DNA from: Nannocystis sp. RBIL2
GTDB taxonomy: Bacteria; Myxococcota_A; Polyangia; Nannocystales; Nannocystaceae
Assembly (NCBI RefSeq): GCF_026626745.1
Contig: NZ_JAPNJW010000001.1
Coordinates: forward strand, 2,402,001-2,466,000
DNA: 64,000 bases
Reading direction: 5' to 3'
Position numbers and translations under genes: made by a program. Shown piece by piece: positions 1 through 8,333 of the stretch. Numbering within the stretch: the stretch's first letter is position 1; each line of letters starts with the position of its first letter. The notes below the pieces were generated by a model that was given only the letters and a program-made list of their open reading frames with translations, was not told where the DNA came from and did not search any database.

Positions 1-13
1 TTCCAACCCTTTC

Positions 14-616
14 TCACAACGCGACGTCGATCGCGAACACCCCGTAATCCGAGGTCGCCGTTCCGGTCACATGAATCGTCCCGGCCTTGCGGCGAATCGC
101 CCCGTCGGGCGCCTCCTCGGTCTCGCCGGTGATGTCGAGGTCGAGCGCGACCATGCCCGCGAGCGCCCCCGTCATCGCGAACTCGCCGCTGAAGCTGCCC
201 GTCACGGTCCCGGCCGGCAGGTCGCGCAGGCTGAGGTCGAGCAGCGCGGGCCCGCCGTCGTAGACGACGTCGAACATGTCCTCGACCGGCCCATCCGAGT
301 AGTCGGTGAGGGTGACCTGCAGGTCCATCTCCTTGTTGTCGGACGCGCCCTGGTCGACCTTGCCGCCGACCACCATCGTCCCGGACAGCTCGCCGGCGGC
401 CATCTGCTCGGGGATGTTGGCGTTCGAGGCGGCGTTGTAGCCGTCGAAGCCGAGGCCCAGCGCGCGGTCGACCGCGCGATCGAGCCCGAGGTAGGCCCGC
501 CGCGCCGACTCCGGGTCGGCCACCCCGTCGTCGGGCGGGTTACAACTGGCGATCACGAGGGACAGCGAGGCGCACGCAGCGGCGCGCGCGAGGATCGACC
601 TGGTGAGCGAGGACAT
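14..616 (-). CDS. putative secreted lipoprotein, unknown function
   Basis: A 200-residue product from the start at 616. The N-terminus is basic, then hydrophobic, and ends in a lipobox-like segment (LVIASC, Cys near residue 25), so export and lipidation are likely. The mature part is acidic and rich in Gly and Thr, with beta-strand-like alternation and no Cys after the lipobox. A longer reading from 655 adds 13 residues ahead of the signal and is less natural. The gene stands alone and ends near the window edge. I recognise no family; its composition is like other myxobacterial surface lipoproteins. Confidence 0.75.
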   Translation of the reverse strand: MSSLTRSILARAAACASLSLVIASCNPPDDGVADPESARRAYLGLDRAVDRALGLGFDGYNAASNANIPEQMAAGELSGTMVVGGKVDQGASDNKEMDLQVTLTDYSDGPVEDMFDVVYDGGPALLDLSLRDLPAGTVTGSFSGEFAMTGALAGMVALDLDITGETEEAPDGAIRRKAGTIHVTGTATSDYGVFAIDVAL

Positions 617-853
617 GTCTGTGAACTGTGACAGACCCGCCCCCGGAGATTCCAAGCGGATCCACCTGCGCCGCCGCCGCCGTCCCAGGGGTTGTGCCGC
701 ATGCGCAGGGCCCTGCCGACGACCGACCCCGACCCAGGCTCAGCAGCAAGCAGAAGCCCGGCTACGGCGCGGGCGGCGATCGGCCCCGACCCGGTGGGCG
801 TCCCCGCGCGGGCCGTGCGCCGGAGCAAGCCGCGAGCGGCCGGAGCCACCACC

Positions 854-867
854 TGTCCGAAGGGACA
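854..867. repeat. palindrome TGTCC-N4-GGACA
   Basis: Perfect 5-bp arms around a 4-bp spacer (GAAG), in the gap between two minus-strand genes. It is one member of a family of similar palindromes scattered through the intergenic DNA of this window. Confidence 0.5.
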
Positions 868-903
868 TCCCGACCGCGGCCGCGTTTTTTCTCGCCGACG
901 CTC

Positions 904-2016
904 TCAGCCCGGCGGCATGAACCCGTCGCAGGCCTCGGCGATGCCCGAGATCGCCTCGTGGAAGAACATCTGATAGTTCTCGGCGCAGATCTGGCCGACG
1001 CTGCCGTAGGTGAACATCTCGGTGAATTCGGTCAAGCGCTCGCCGATCTCCGCCGCGTCCTTGCAGGCCGGGTTCTTCGGGCCGATGAGCGACAGCACCA
1101 CGATGTTGCTCTCGACCCCGCCTTTGAGGGCAGTGAGCGCGTTGAACCATTGTGGCGGGTCGCCGGCCGAGCCCTCCTCTTCCTCGTCGGTGATGATCAC
1201 CAGCACCAGCAGGGCGTCCTCTCGCACGAATTGCTCGTTACACGCGCCTGGTGCGCCCAGCTCGGGGCCCAGGGCCGCCAGCGCCGCGTCGATCGGCATC
1301 TCGTCGCCGCTGCCGTCGATCCCGACCTGGGCCGCGCAGGTGAAGCTCGTCGGCAGGTCGTCGGCCTCGGTCATGAAGCGCTGGCCGCTCTTGAACGGCC
1401 CGCACACCGCGTCGCTGGCCCCCTCCGCCCCGGTCGTCTGCGTCACCAGGGCCCCGAGAGTGTCGGCGCAGACCGGGTCGTTGTGCTCGTAATCGTCGGT
1501 CGAGACCACCCCGAGGTGCAGACTCTCCGCGTCCGCCAGCTCTTGCTGGATCTCGCTGACGAAGGTGGGGAAGCTGGCCACCAGATTGACCTGCTCCTGC
1601 TTCATGCTGCTCGAATTGTCGACCACGAACAGCAGATCGATCTTGACGCACGGCTTGTCCGCCTGCGACCCCGGGTCGACCGGGTCCGGCGAATCGCCGA
1701 GGTCGAACTTCGGCCCCGAATCGGACGGCGCCTCGCCGCCCGGCGGCGCCTCCTCTGTCTCGCCGGTGTCCCCGCCGGCGCCCGTGCTCGTGCCCTCCGA
1801 GGTCGTGGGGGTCGCCTCCTCCCCGGTCGACGACGACGACGACGACGACACTTCGGGTGAGGTCCCTGGCGACACCGTGGTCACCGCACCGAGCGACGCG
1901 CCCACCGACGCCGAATCCCGCCCCCCGTCGTCGCCGCAGCCTGTGCTGAAAAGACCCACGCACATCGGGACCGCCAGGACCGCGCGACGGATGAATTGCC
2001 GACTGCCGAGATTCAT
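904..2016 (-). CDS. VWA-domain lipoprotein
   Basis: 370 residues from ATG at 2016 (another ATG seven codons upstream is possible). The signal peptide ends in a lipobox (GLFSTGC). It is followed by about 90 low-complexity residues rich in Ser, Thr, Gly and Glu, including a run of Ser, then a von Willebrand factor A-like domain. The domain opens with LLFVVDNSSSM, which fits the DxSxS metal-ion-dependent adhesion motif, and later carries LVIITDEEEEG, the position of the second conserved acidic group. Such proteins are very common on myxobacterial cell surfaces and probably bind protein or metal. The partner is unknown. The C-terminal part has Cys pairs that may form disulfides. Confidence 0.85.
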   Translation of the reverse strand: MNLGSRQFIRRAVLAVPMCVGLFSTGCGDDGGRDSASVGASLGAVTTVSPGTSPEVSSSSSSSTGEEATPTTSEGTSTGAGGDTGETEEAPPGGEAPSDSGPKFDLGDSPDPVDPGSQADKPCVKIDLLFVVDNSSSMKQEQVNLVASFPTFVSEIQQELADAESLHLGVVSTDDYEHNDPVCADTLGALVTQTTGAEGASDAVCGPFKSGQRFMTEADDLPTSFTCAAQVGIDGSGDEMPIDAALAALGPELGAPGACNEQFVREDALLVLVIITDEEEEGSAGDPPQWFNALTALKGGVESNIVVLSLIGPKNPACKDAAEIGERLTEFTEMFTYGSVGQICAENYQMFFHEAISGIAEACDGFMPPG

Positions 2017-2418
2017 CAGACCACCTCCATTCACCACAATCCGTCGTGACCGCGCCGGCGGTCAACGCCGCGGTCTCGACGCCGTCGCACTACCGCGCTC
2101 GCGTCGATTGCTCATATGCTCGAAAGGACATGTCGCTTCCGCCATGTCCCACATCGAAGCCACGCCGCCGCGCCGGCCCAGCGGCCCGTCCGCGCCGGCG
2201 GCCCGCGCGCCGCGCTTCGCAGTCCACGAGGGAAGACCCAGTTTCTGGGCACAAACCCCACGCAAACTCACTTTGCATCCAGTTCGATCGGGCCCTCTCT
2301 CAGCGCGAGAGCGCAACCTCCGCCGCTCCCGAATCGAGTCCTACGCGTCTTTCGCGCGGTCGAGCCCGGCATGCCCCGATGTATGCAGGCAAGCGCGGCC
2401 GCGGCGGCGGGCCCGCCG
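2017..2418. other. intergenic, no gene seen
   Basis: About 400 bp between the VWA lipoprotein start and the M13 peptidase stop. Open frames here have Arg/Pro-rich shadow composition. Near 2115-2132 there is a degenerate copy of the ATGTCC-N4-GGACAT palindrome (ATGCTCGAAAGGACAT). It must hold the promoter of the VWA lipoprotein gene, but I see no clear -35/-10 pair. Confidence 0.5.
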
Positions 2419-4494
2419 CTACCACACCGCGCACGGCCGGGGCGCGCGCATCGGCGTCCCCTCCGCGCACTGGAACGCCTGCCAGAACGCCGGCAGATTG
2501 ACCAGCGAGCCGATCGCGCGGAAGCGGCGGGGCGAGTGGACATCGCTCAGCACGTCCATCTCCTCGCTCTGCGGCGTGTCCTTGCCGCAATAGTTCTGGG
2601 CGAACGCCACGAACAGCAATTGCTCGCCGGTCAGCGGGCCGAGCGGCAGCGTCTCGGGGTGCTCCTGCGTCCATTGCACATAGGCCGCGTGCGCGTACTT
2701 GAGGCCGCCGGCGTCGGCGATGTTCTCGCCGAGCGTCTGCTTGCCGCGCACGCGCAGCCCGGGCAACACCTCATAGGCGTCGTACTGGCTCACCACGCAC
2801 GTCGCCGCCGCGTCGAAGCCGGCCCGCGCCGCCGGCGTCCACCAGTCGGTCAGCGCCCCCGTCTCGTCGAACGTGCTGCCCTCGTCGTCGAAGTGGTGCG
2901 TCAGCTCGTGGCCCATGATCGACCCGATCGCGCCGAAGTTGACCGCCATCGGCAGCTCGATCGAGAACAGCGGCGGCTGCAAGATCGCCGCCGGGAACGC
3001 CATCTCGAGCGTCAGCGGGTTGGTGTACGCATTGAGCACGCTCACCGGCATCAGCCACTCCTGGCGATCGACCGGCCGGTCCGCCTTCTGCAGCTCGCGC
3101 GCGAGCTCGGCCCGGCGGGCCGCCACCACCGCGCCGAAGTAATCGCCGCGCTCGACCTTCACCTGCGAGTAGTCGCGCCAGCTGTCGGGGTAACCGACCA
3201 TGTTGCTCAGCCCCCGCGCCTTCGCCTGCGCCCGCGCCTGCGTGCCCGCGTCCATCCACGGCAGCGTCGCAAGCCCGCGCTCGAACGCCTGCTCGATCGC
3301 CACGATCATCGCGTTCGCGGTCGCCTTGCTGGCCCCGGGGAACGCCCGCGCCACGAAGTCGGGCCCGACCGCCTCCGGCAGCGCCGCCACGGTCCGGTCG
3401 ACGCACCGGCGCCAGCGCGGCGGCAGCTCCTGCTGGCCGGTGAGCTCGGTCGCCCACGCGAAGCCCTGGGCCTCGACCGCGCGCGACAGGTGCGGCGCCG
3501 CCCCGCTGACCAGCTTCCACCGCAGGTACGCGCGCAGCACCTCCTTGCGGCTCTTCGCCAGCAGCGCCGCGGTCTGGCGGAAGAACTCCGGCGTCGCCAC
3601 GTTCACCTGCTTCACCGCCGCGTTGCCGGCCGCCGCGAACACCCGCGGCCAGTCGATCGCCGGCGTCAGCGCGCGCAGCTCCGCCAGCGAATGCTTGTGG
3701 TAGGTCGCCTCGGTGTCGCGCAATTGCTCGAGCGGCAGCGACGCCTGCGCCAGCGCAGCCTCGAGCGCCACCACCTCTGCGGCCCGCCGCTCGGCCTCCG
3801 CCGGCGCCTCGCCGACCAGGGTCAGCATCCCCGCCACGTGCTTCGTGTAGCGCGCCAGCCGCTCGCGCGTCGCCGCCTCGTCGCCCAAATAATAATCGCG
3901 GCTCGGCAGGCCCAGACCGCCCTGCATCAGCATCAACAGGTTCACGCGCGGCTGCTTGTAATCCGGCTCCATCGCCGTCGTATAGAACGCCTCGACCCCG
4001 TACGGCTGCAGCCGCGCCGCGGCCTCGAGCGCGCTCTGGGCGTCGCGCACCCGGGCGATCTCCGCCAGCGCCGGCTGCAGCGGCGTCGTCCCGGCCGCCT
4101 CGATCGCCGCCTCGTCCATGCACGCCGCGTAGAAGTCGCCGATCCGGTCGCGCCGTGGGTCCTCGCCGCGTCGCTGCCCCGCCTCCTCGAGCAGCGTCCG
4201 CAGCACCGCATGGTTGACGTCGTCGATGCCCGACACGCGCGACGTCGACGCCTTGTCCGGCGGGATCTCGTTACGCGCCAGCCAGCCCCCGCAGGCGTAG
4301 CGGTAGAAGTCCTGGCAAGGCGCCGCGCTGCGGTCCATCGCCGCGTACACCGCCGCCAGCGGCCCCTCCGTCGGCGCCGTCGCAGCGGCCGGCGGCGTCG
4401 CGTCGGCCGGCTCCGGCGCGCTCGTGGCAGCGCGTCCGCAGGCCACCAGCATCCACGACAAACTCATCACCAGACCACGGCAGCGAGGCAGCAT
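2419..4494 (-). CDS. M13 family (neprilysin/PepO-like) zinc metallopeptidase lipoprotein
   Basis: 691 residues, the usual length for bacterial M13 peptidases. The N-terminus has a short hydrophobic segment ending in MLVAC, a lipobox, so the enzyme is probably anchored outside the inner membrane. Family signatures are intact: NAYTNP (the substrate-binding NAYY-type motif), HELTHHFD (HExxH zinc ligands and catalytic Glu), ENIAD about 60 residues later (third zinc ligand) and the terminal CAVW typical of the family. The reaction is endopeptidase cleavage of oligopeptides on the amino side of hydrophobic residues. I chose the start at 4494 so the signal is N-terminal; the open frame runs 20 codons further upstream. 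It is monocistronic by spacing. Confidence 0.93.
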   Translation of the reverse strand: MLPRCRGLVMSLSWMLVACGRAATSAPEPADATPPAAATAPTEGPLAAVYAAMDRSAAPCQDFYRYACGGWLARNEIPPDKASTSRVSGIDDVNHAVLRTLLEEAGQRRGEDPRRDRIGDFYAACMDEAAIEAAGTTPLQPALAEIARVRDAQSALEAAARLQPYGVEAFYTTAMEPDYKQPRVNLLMLMQGGLGLPSRDYYLGDEAATRERLARYTKHVAGMLTLVGEAPAEAERRAAEVVALEAALAQASLPLEQLRDTEATYHKHSLAELRALTPAIDWPRVFAAAGNAAVKQVNVATPEFFRQTAALLAKSRKEVLRAYLRWKLVSGAAPHLSRAVEAQGFAWATELTGQQELPPRWRRCVDRTVAALPEAVGPDFVARAFPGASKATANAMIVAIEQAFERGLATLPWMDAGTQARAQAKARGLSNMVGYPDSWRDYSQVKVERGDYFGAVVAARRAELARELQKADRPVDRQEWLMPVSVLNAYTNPLTLEMAFPAAILQPPLFSIELPMAVNFGAIGSIMGHELTHHFDDEGSTFDETGALTDWWTPAARAGFDAAATCVVSQYDAYEVLPGLRVRGKQTLGENIADAGGLKYAHAAYVQWTQEHPETLPLGPLTGEQLLFVAFAQNYCGKDTPQSEEMDVLSDVHSPRRFRAIGSLVNLPAFWQAFQCAEGTPMRAPRPCAVW

Positions 4495-4676
4495 CGCCGA
4501 CAGGGTGCCACAGACTCGTTTCGCGGGCCGCGTCGCTGCCGCGTGCGGAATCACCCGGACGACGAATCATCCCGCCGCGAAACTGCGCGGGCAATGTCTG
4601 CAATCACCGCTGGGCGCCGCCCCGATCCTCGCGCGCTCGCTTGACCCGCCGCCGCGGCCTCCGTCACGCTGCAGAC

Positions 4677-6158
4677 ATGCTCGCTCGACACGGATCGTCT
4701 CGCAAGCCGCTGCAGGCCCTCGCGCGCCTGGCCGCCATCGCGTGGGTGGCAGCGCCCGCGGCCACCGCTCACGCCGCGGTGTGTTATCAGCTCCCGTTCC
4801 CCAACCCCAACCTCGCCGACGGCTGGGGCAGCACCTGTTGCGGCCGCACCAGCCCGCACCGCGGCGTCGACTTCCCGCAGGCGGCAGGCACCCCGATCCC
4901 CGCGGTCGCCGACGGCGTCGTCGCCCTCAATCAATGGTCCGGCTGCCTCGGCAACGTCGTCGTCGTGCAGCACGCCGACGGCATGTTCTCGGGTTACAGC
5001 CACATGATCGCCGCCTCGCCGCTCGGCCCCGGCACCGCGGTCACCAGGGGCCAGCAGGTCGGCCAGGTCGGCAACACCGGCAGCTGCTCGCAGGGCGCCC
5101 ACCTCCACCTCACCATGGCGCCCGCCGCCAACGGCGTGTTTCAGGGCACCACCGTCGATCCGCACGCCTACATCATCGAGCGGCTCGAGTGCAACCTCGC
5201 CCCGATCGGCTACCTCGACGACGCCGGCTGCGACCACATCACTGGCTGGTCGCAGGACCCGACCGCGCCCGATGCAGTCATCCCCACTCACCTCTACTTC
5301 GGCGGCCCCGCGGGCGACCCCAACGCTGTCGGCGTGGCGATCGACGCCGACGTCAGCCGCGAAGATCTGTGCATGGCGATCGGCTCGTGCCAGCACGGCT
5401 TTCGCATGCCCACCCCGCTGAGCGTGCAGGACGGCCAGCCGCGCCCCGTGCACGCCTACGGCATCGACACCCAGGGCGGCCACAACCCCGAGCTCGGCTC
5501 GAGCCCGCGGACCCTCGAGTGCCCCCTGCCGCGGCTCACCGGCGTGCGCCGTCGCGTCGCCAATCCCGACGTCCTCGGCGCCTGGCAATTCTCCACCTTC
5601 GCCGATCTGGTCACCCTGACCGACGCGCAGGTCGACGAGTTCGAGCTCGGCCTCGACATCCCGCCCGCCCCCACGCTCGCGCGCGCCGACGACGGCAGCC
5701 CCGAGGTCTGGCTGCTCGACGGCGACGATCCACAGCGACGGCGCCACGTCCCCGACCTCGAGACTGCCCACGCGTGGCGCCTGCAGCTCGACACCGCGTC
5801 CGTGTGGCCGACCGCCGAGCTGCTCGCGCTGCCGGAAGCCCCGCCGCTGCGCCCGCGCCCGACCCTCGTCAAGGGCACCGGCGACACCGTCTGGCTGCTC
5901 GACGTCGACCTCGATCCGGCCCCGGCCGGCACCGCCGGCGAGAGTGACAGCGCCGCGGAGCCGACCACCAGCCACACCGGCGGCGACAGCACGGGCACCG
6001 ATCCAGGCACCGACTCGAGCAGCCCCGACCCCGCCAGCGCCGGCCTCCCGCCCGGCTTCGGCAACGACGAGGGCTGCGGCTGCGACAGCCACAGGTCCGG
6101 CGCCTCCGCCTGGCTCGGCGCCTTCGCCCTCCTGCTGCTCCGCCGCCGCCGCGCCTAG
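4677..6158 (+). CDS. M23 (LytM) endopeptidase with MYXO-CTERM tail
   Basis: 493 residues from ATG at 4677. A signal peptide ends near residue 34 (ATAHA-AVC). The M23 catalytic domain spans about residues 55-165, with ligands in SPHRGVDF (His61, Asp65) and AHLHLT (His142, His144), so it should be active on peptide cross-links in peptidoglycan or on Gly-rich peptides. The middle (about 170-420) is an unassigned beta-rich region with several Cys. The tail is a Ser/Thr/Asp/Gly linker, then GCGCDS, a hydrophobic helix and RRRRA. This is the MYXO-CTERM sorting pattern, known to be processed and to place proteins on the myxobacterial cell surface. It lies divergently from the M13 peptidase, so the two may share a regulatory gap. 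Confidence 0.92.
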   Translation: MLARHGSSRKPLQALARLAAIAWVAAPAATAHAAVCYQLPFPNPNLADGWGSTCCGRTSPHRGVDFPQAAGTPIPAVADGVVALNQWSGCLGNVVVVQHADGMFSGYSHMIAASPLGPGTAVTRGQQVGQVGNTGSCSQGAHLHLTMAPAANGVFQGTTVDPHAYIIERLECNLAPIGYLDDAGCDHITGWSQDPTAPDAVIPTHLYFGGPAGDPNAVGVAIDADVSREDLCMAIGSCQHGFRMPTPLSVQDGQPRPVHAYGIDTQGGHNPELGSSPRTLECPLPRLTGVRRRVANPDVLGAWQFSTFADLVTLTDAQVDEFELGLDIPPAPTLARADDGSPEVWLLDGDDPQRRRHVPDLETAHAWRLQLDTASVWPTAELLALPEAPPLRPRPTLVKGTGDTVWLLDVDLDPAPAGTAGESDSAAEPTTSHTGGDSTGTDPGTDSSSPDPASAGLPPGFGNDEGCGCDSHRSGASAWLGAFALLLLRRRRA

Positions 6159-6415
6159 CCCGATCGGGAGTTTCGCAGCGTCGATTCGAACTGCCGCGCA
6201 CCGAAGGACCCGATGCGCGGCGGCGCGGCTCCGGAACGACGGACCGAGCCGCGCCGCGAGTCCAGTCGCTCCGAAGTCCTTCCGGGGCTCACTTGACTGT
6301 TCGGCGCGATGCGTCTCCCCAGGGCCTCCGGTGCCCCCCCTTTTTGGACGCGAGTTTCGCCCCTCTCTTGGCCTTTGCTTTCATTCCGCCGCGCGCGTTG
6401 GTAGGGTTGCGGCTC

Positions 6416-6631
6416 ATGGCAAAGGTCATCAAGGCGCACATCACGGGCAACGTCTGGAAGATTGAGGTAAAGGTCGGAGATCCGATCGAGGAGGGGACGG
6501 TCGTCACCATCCTCGAAGTGATGAAGATGGAGATGCCCGTCGAGGCCGAGGACGAGGGCACCATCACAAAGGTTCTCATCACCGAGGAACAGGCGGTCAG
6601 GGAAGGCGAGCCGCTCTTCGAGTACGAGTAG
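6416..6631 (+). CDS. stand-alone biotin/lipoyl-attachment domain protein
   Basis: 71 residues, just a single biotinyl domain. EVMKMEM carries the target Lys (Lys37), and the fold pattern (AHITGNVWKIEVKVGD ... EGTITKV) matches biotin carboxyl carrier domains. No carboxylase or carboxyltransferase subunit is next to it. Similar solo carriers exist (for example the B. subtilis YngHB type). The start at 6416 is preferred because upstream in-frame codons are compositionally non-coding. It could be biotinylated by BirA and serve a distant carboxylase or decarboxylase, or act as a biotin store. Confidence 0.88.
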   Translation: MAKVIKAHITGNVWKIEVKVGDPIEEGTVVTILEVMKMEMPVEAEDEGTITKVLITEEQAVREGEPLFEYE

Positions 6632-6640
6632 CACCTCCGC

Positions 6641-6720
6641 TGCACCCTCTCGGAGAGGCTCTCACGAACCCCTGGAGAACTTCGGGTCGGCTGTACTCGT
6701 AGAGTCACTCCGAAGTCCTT
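6641..6720 (-). repeat. 80-bp dispersed inverted repeat, copy A
   Basis: Immediately downstream of the biotinyl-domain gene. Its reverse complement aligns with 7501-7580 over 80 bp with about 13 mismatches and no gaps. The shared core is AAGGACTTCGGAGTG and CTCCAGGGGTTCG. A shorter partial match (GCTCCGAAGTCCTTCCGG) lies near 6268-6285. It could be a REP/MITE-like element or remnant. Confidence 0.75.
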
Positions 6721-6799
6721 CGCGGTTCGCACGGCGGGGCAGCCCTTGCCGCGCCACCGATCGCGGTCGCGGCACGAGCCCGGTAGCGACCGCGGCCGC

Positions 6800-7135
6800 C
6801 TAATTGATCCGGATCCGCGAGATCTGGCCGTCCAGCCCGTTGTTGCGGATGAAGGTGACCCTCACGAACTCATCCTCGTACGTGCGCTCGAACGTGGGAA
6901 CGACGTACTCCGGGACCACCCGCTTGACGTTGATGATGCAGAAGTCGTCGGTCATCGCCCCGGACGGGTCATCGTATAGACGGATCTCCGCTCCCGGCCT
7001 GACATTGAAGAACCTGGCCGAGCGGATCACATCGTTGTGGACCGGCCTGAAATCCTGACCCGGAACATCCTCGACCGTCTGGACGATGTTCTGAGTGGCG
7101 TTGTTACCTTCGTAGAAAACGATGATTCCTGCCAT
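6800..7135 (-). CDS. small beta-rich protein, possibly beta/gamma-crystallin-like
   Basis: 111 residues, no signal peptide, acidic, with codon use somewhat less G/C-rich than the neighbours. The opening IIVFYEGNN and the middle segment HNDVIRSARFFNVRPGAEIRLYDDP resemble one beta/gamma-crystallin Greek-key motif (aromatic-xx-Glu followed later by N/D-N/D-x-x-S/T-S). Position five of the calcium motif is Arg here, so calcium binding is doubtful. Myxobacterial Protein S is the best-known relative of that fold. It could equally be an unrelated small beta-sandwich. It converges on the biotinyl-domain gene. Confidence 0.6.
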   Translation of the reverse strand: MAGIIVFYEGNNATQNIVQTVEDVPGQDFRPVHNDVIRSARFFNVRPGAEIRLYDDPSGAMTDDFCIINVKRVVPEYVVPTFERTYEDEFVRVTFIRNNGLDGQISRIRIN

Positions 7136-7490
7136 GTATCCTCTCCCCGGTGTTGTTTGCCCGCCAGGATAAAGACCTATCTACGTTCGCCAGTCAATGA
7201 GCGATGTCGTTCTGCGAAAGACGGGAGCGGCCATCTTCGACGCGATCGGCGCGACAGCACGCGAAGCAGCAGAGAGCCCAATTCGACGGGTCTCGCGGGT
7301 TCGATGGGGCATGGCTGGTCGTCACGCACGAGCCCGAGCGACGCCGCGCTCGCGCTCGCTATGCGCGAAAAAGCGTGGCGCGTATTCCTGCTTGCCGCGG
7401 TTGGGGGCGCGATCTTCATCGCCGCTCCGAGATACTTGATTCTCCGCTGGGGCTTCGGTCGTCGTCTCGGGGGCTTCTCGGTCTGCGTGG

Positions 7491-7865
7491 TCATGGCCGG
7501 AAGGACTTCGGAGTGGCTGTACCAGGACAGCCGACTCGAAGTCCTCCAGGGGTTCGCCAGGCCCTCTCCGTGCGGGTCCAGCCGAAGTTACCGAGGAGCA
7601 CCTCGAGGAGTTCGTCGCGGGTGGCGCGAAAGGGGGTTGGTTCCCAGCGCCCGGTGTGCGTAGCCATCTCCAGTTGCCACGAGTTGGTGGCGAGGCGGCG
7701 GAGACGCGCGTGCAGGACCGGATCGTCGGCGGGGCCGGACTCGAGGGTGATGAGCGGGGCCGTCCTCCCTGATCCCGTAGGAGACAACGATCTTCGCAGA
7801 GTCCTCGGCGTTGTATGGACTTCGACATCGCCGGGCCTGTTTTTGTATCGCAAGCAATACATCAT
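7491..7865 (-). pseudogene. frameshifted small hypothetical gene
   Basis: The open frame begins MMYCLRYKN and ends with a convincing stretch (PLITLESGPADDPVLH ... RDELLEVLLGNFGWT). Between about 7835 and 7765 the high-GC3 codons sit in a different frame, which reads YNAEDSAKIVVSYGIRED. A shift into and out of that frame restores one continuous, plausible protein of about 100 residues. The 3' end runs into inverted-repeat copy B just after GNFGWT, so the original stop may have been lost. Its ATG overlaps the stop of the upstream remnant (ATGA), a sign of a former operon. Size and style are like small immunity-type proteins, but I recognise no family. Confidence 0.5.
7501..7580 (+). repeat. 80-bp dispersed inverted repeat, copy B
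   Basis: Inverted relative to 6641-6720, about 84% identical by hand alignment. It covers the 3' end of the frameshifted gene at 7491-7865. Both copies lie at the 3' end of a gene. Confidence 0.75.
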
Positions 7866-8214
7866 CTTTCGTGGTGAACGGATCGGCGACCGCAGCGGCG
7901 GCTCCTTCGGCGCTGCGTCGTCGGCGTGGGCTTTCGCGTCTTGGTGCGGGCCGACGACGGCGGAGTCGCCTTGTTCTCCTCCGAGAGAACCGGGGGCGTC
8001 GCTACGCTCCCGGCCTCCGGGGCCGGCCGGGACGGGGACGGAGCGGTCGGAGGATTCGCTTCAACGGGCGCGAGCGCTGTCGGGACGGCGACAGACCGGT
8101 CCACGATGCCTGGGACTCGTCGATTGGCCGCGCTGTCAGGGACATGCTTGCGGCCATCGCATCGGGGTTCGCCACGGTGCGGCCAACCGTCCGAATTTTG
8201 AAATTGAAAGCCAA
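7862..8214 (-). pseudogene. Pro-rich remnant with probable frameshift
   Basis: A TTG start at 8214 has a good purine-rich ribosome site upstream (GAGGTAGGA) and gives MAFNFKIRTVGRTVANP and onward to about position 8105. There the coding-like frame moves to DRSVAVPTALAPVEANPP and a Pro/Thr/Ser-rich tail that stops at 7862. One shift near 8105 joins them into a protein of about 117 residues. The tail looks like an extended linker, and nothing identifies the function. The stop overlaps the start of the next remnant by 4 bp. Either both genes are decaying or the assembly has small errors. Confidence 0.35.
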
Positions 8215-8333
8215 AGTTGATCCTACCTCACACCTTCCGGCCCTTTTGACGCCGGCGAGGCCGGTTGACCCAACTTTTTGAAAACTGTTATCAACACGGG
8301 CGACGCGAAACCGCGCACCTTCGAGGCACCTTC

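Noticed and set aside
7177..7494. Minus-strand frame overlapping the decayed gene stop by ATGA
   Set aside because: Ser/Arg/Pro-rich with no convincing fold; possibly a third remnant, but not supportable.
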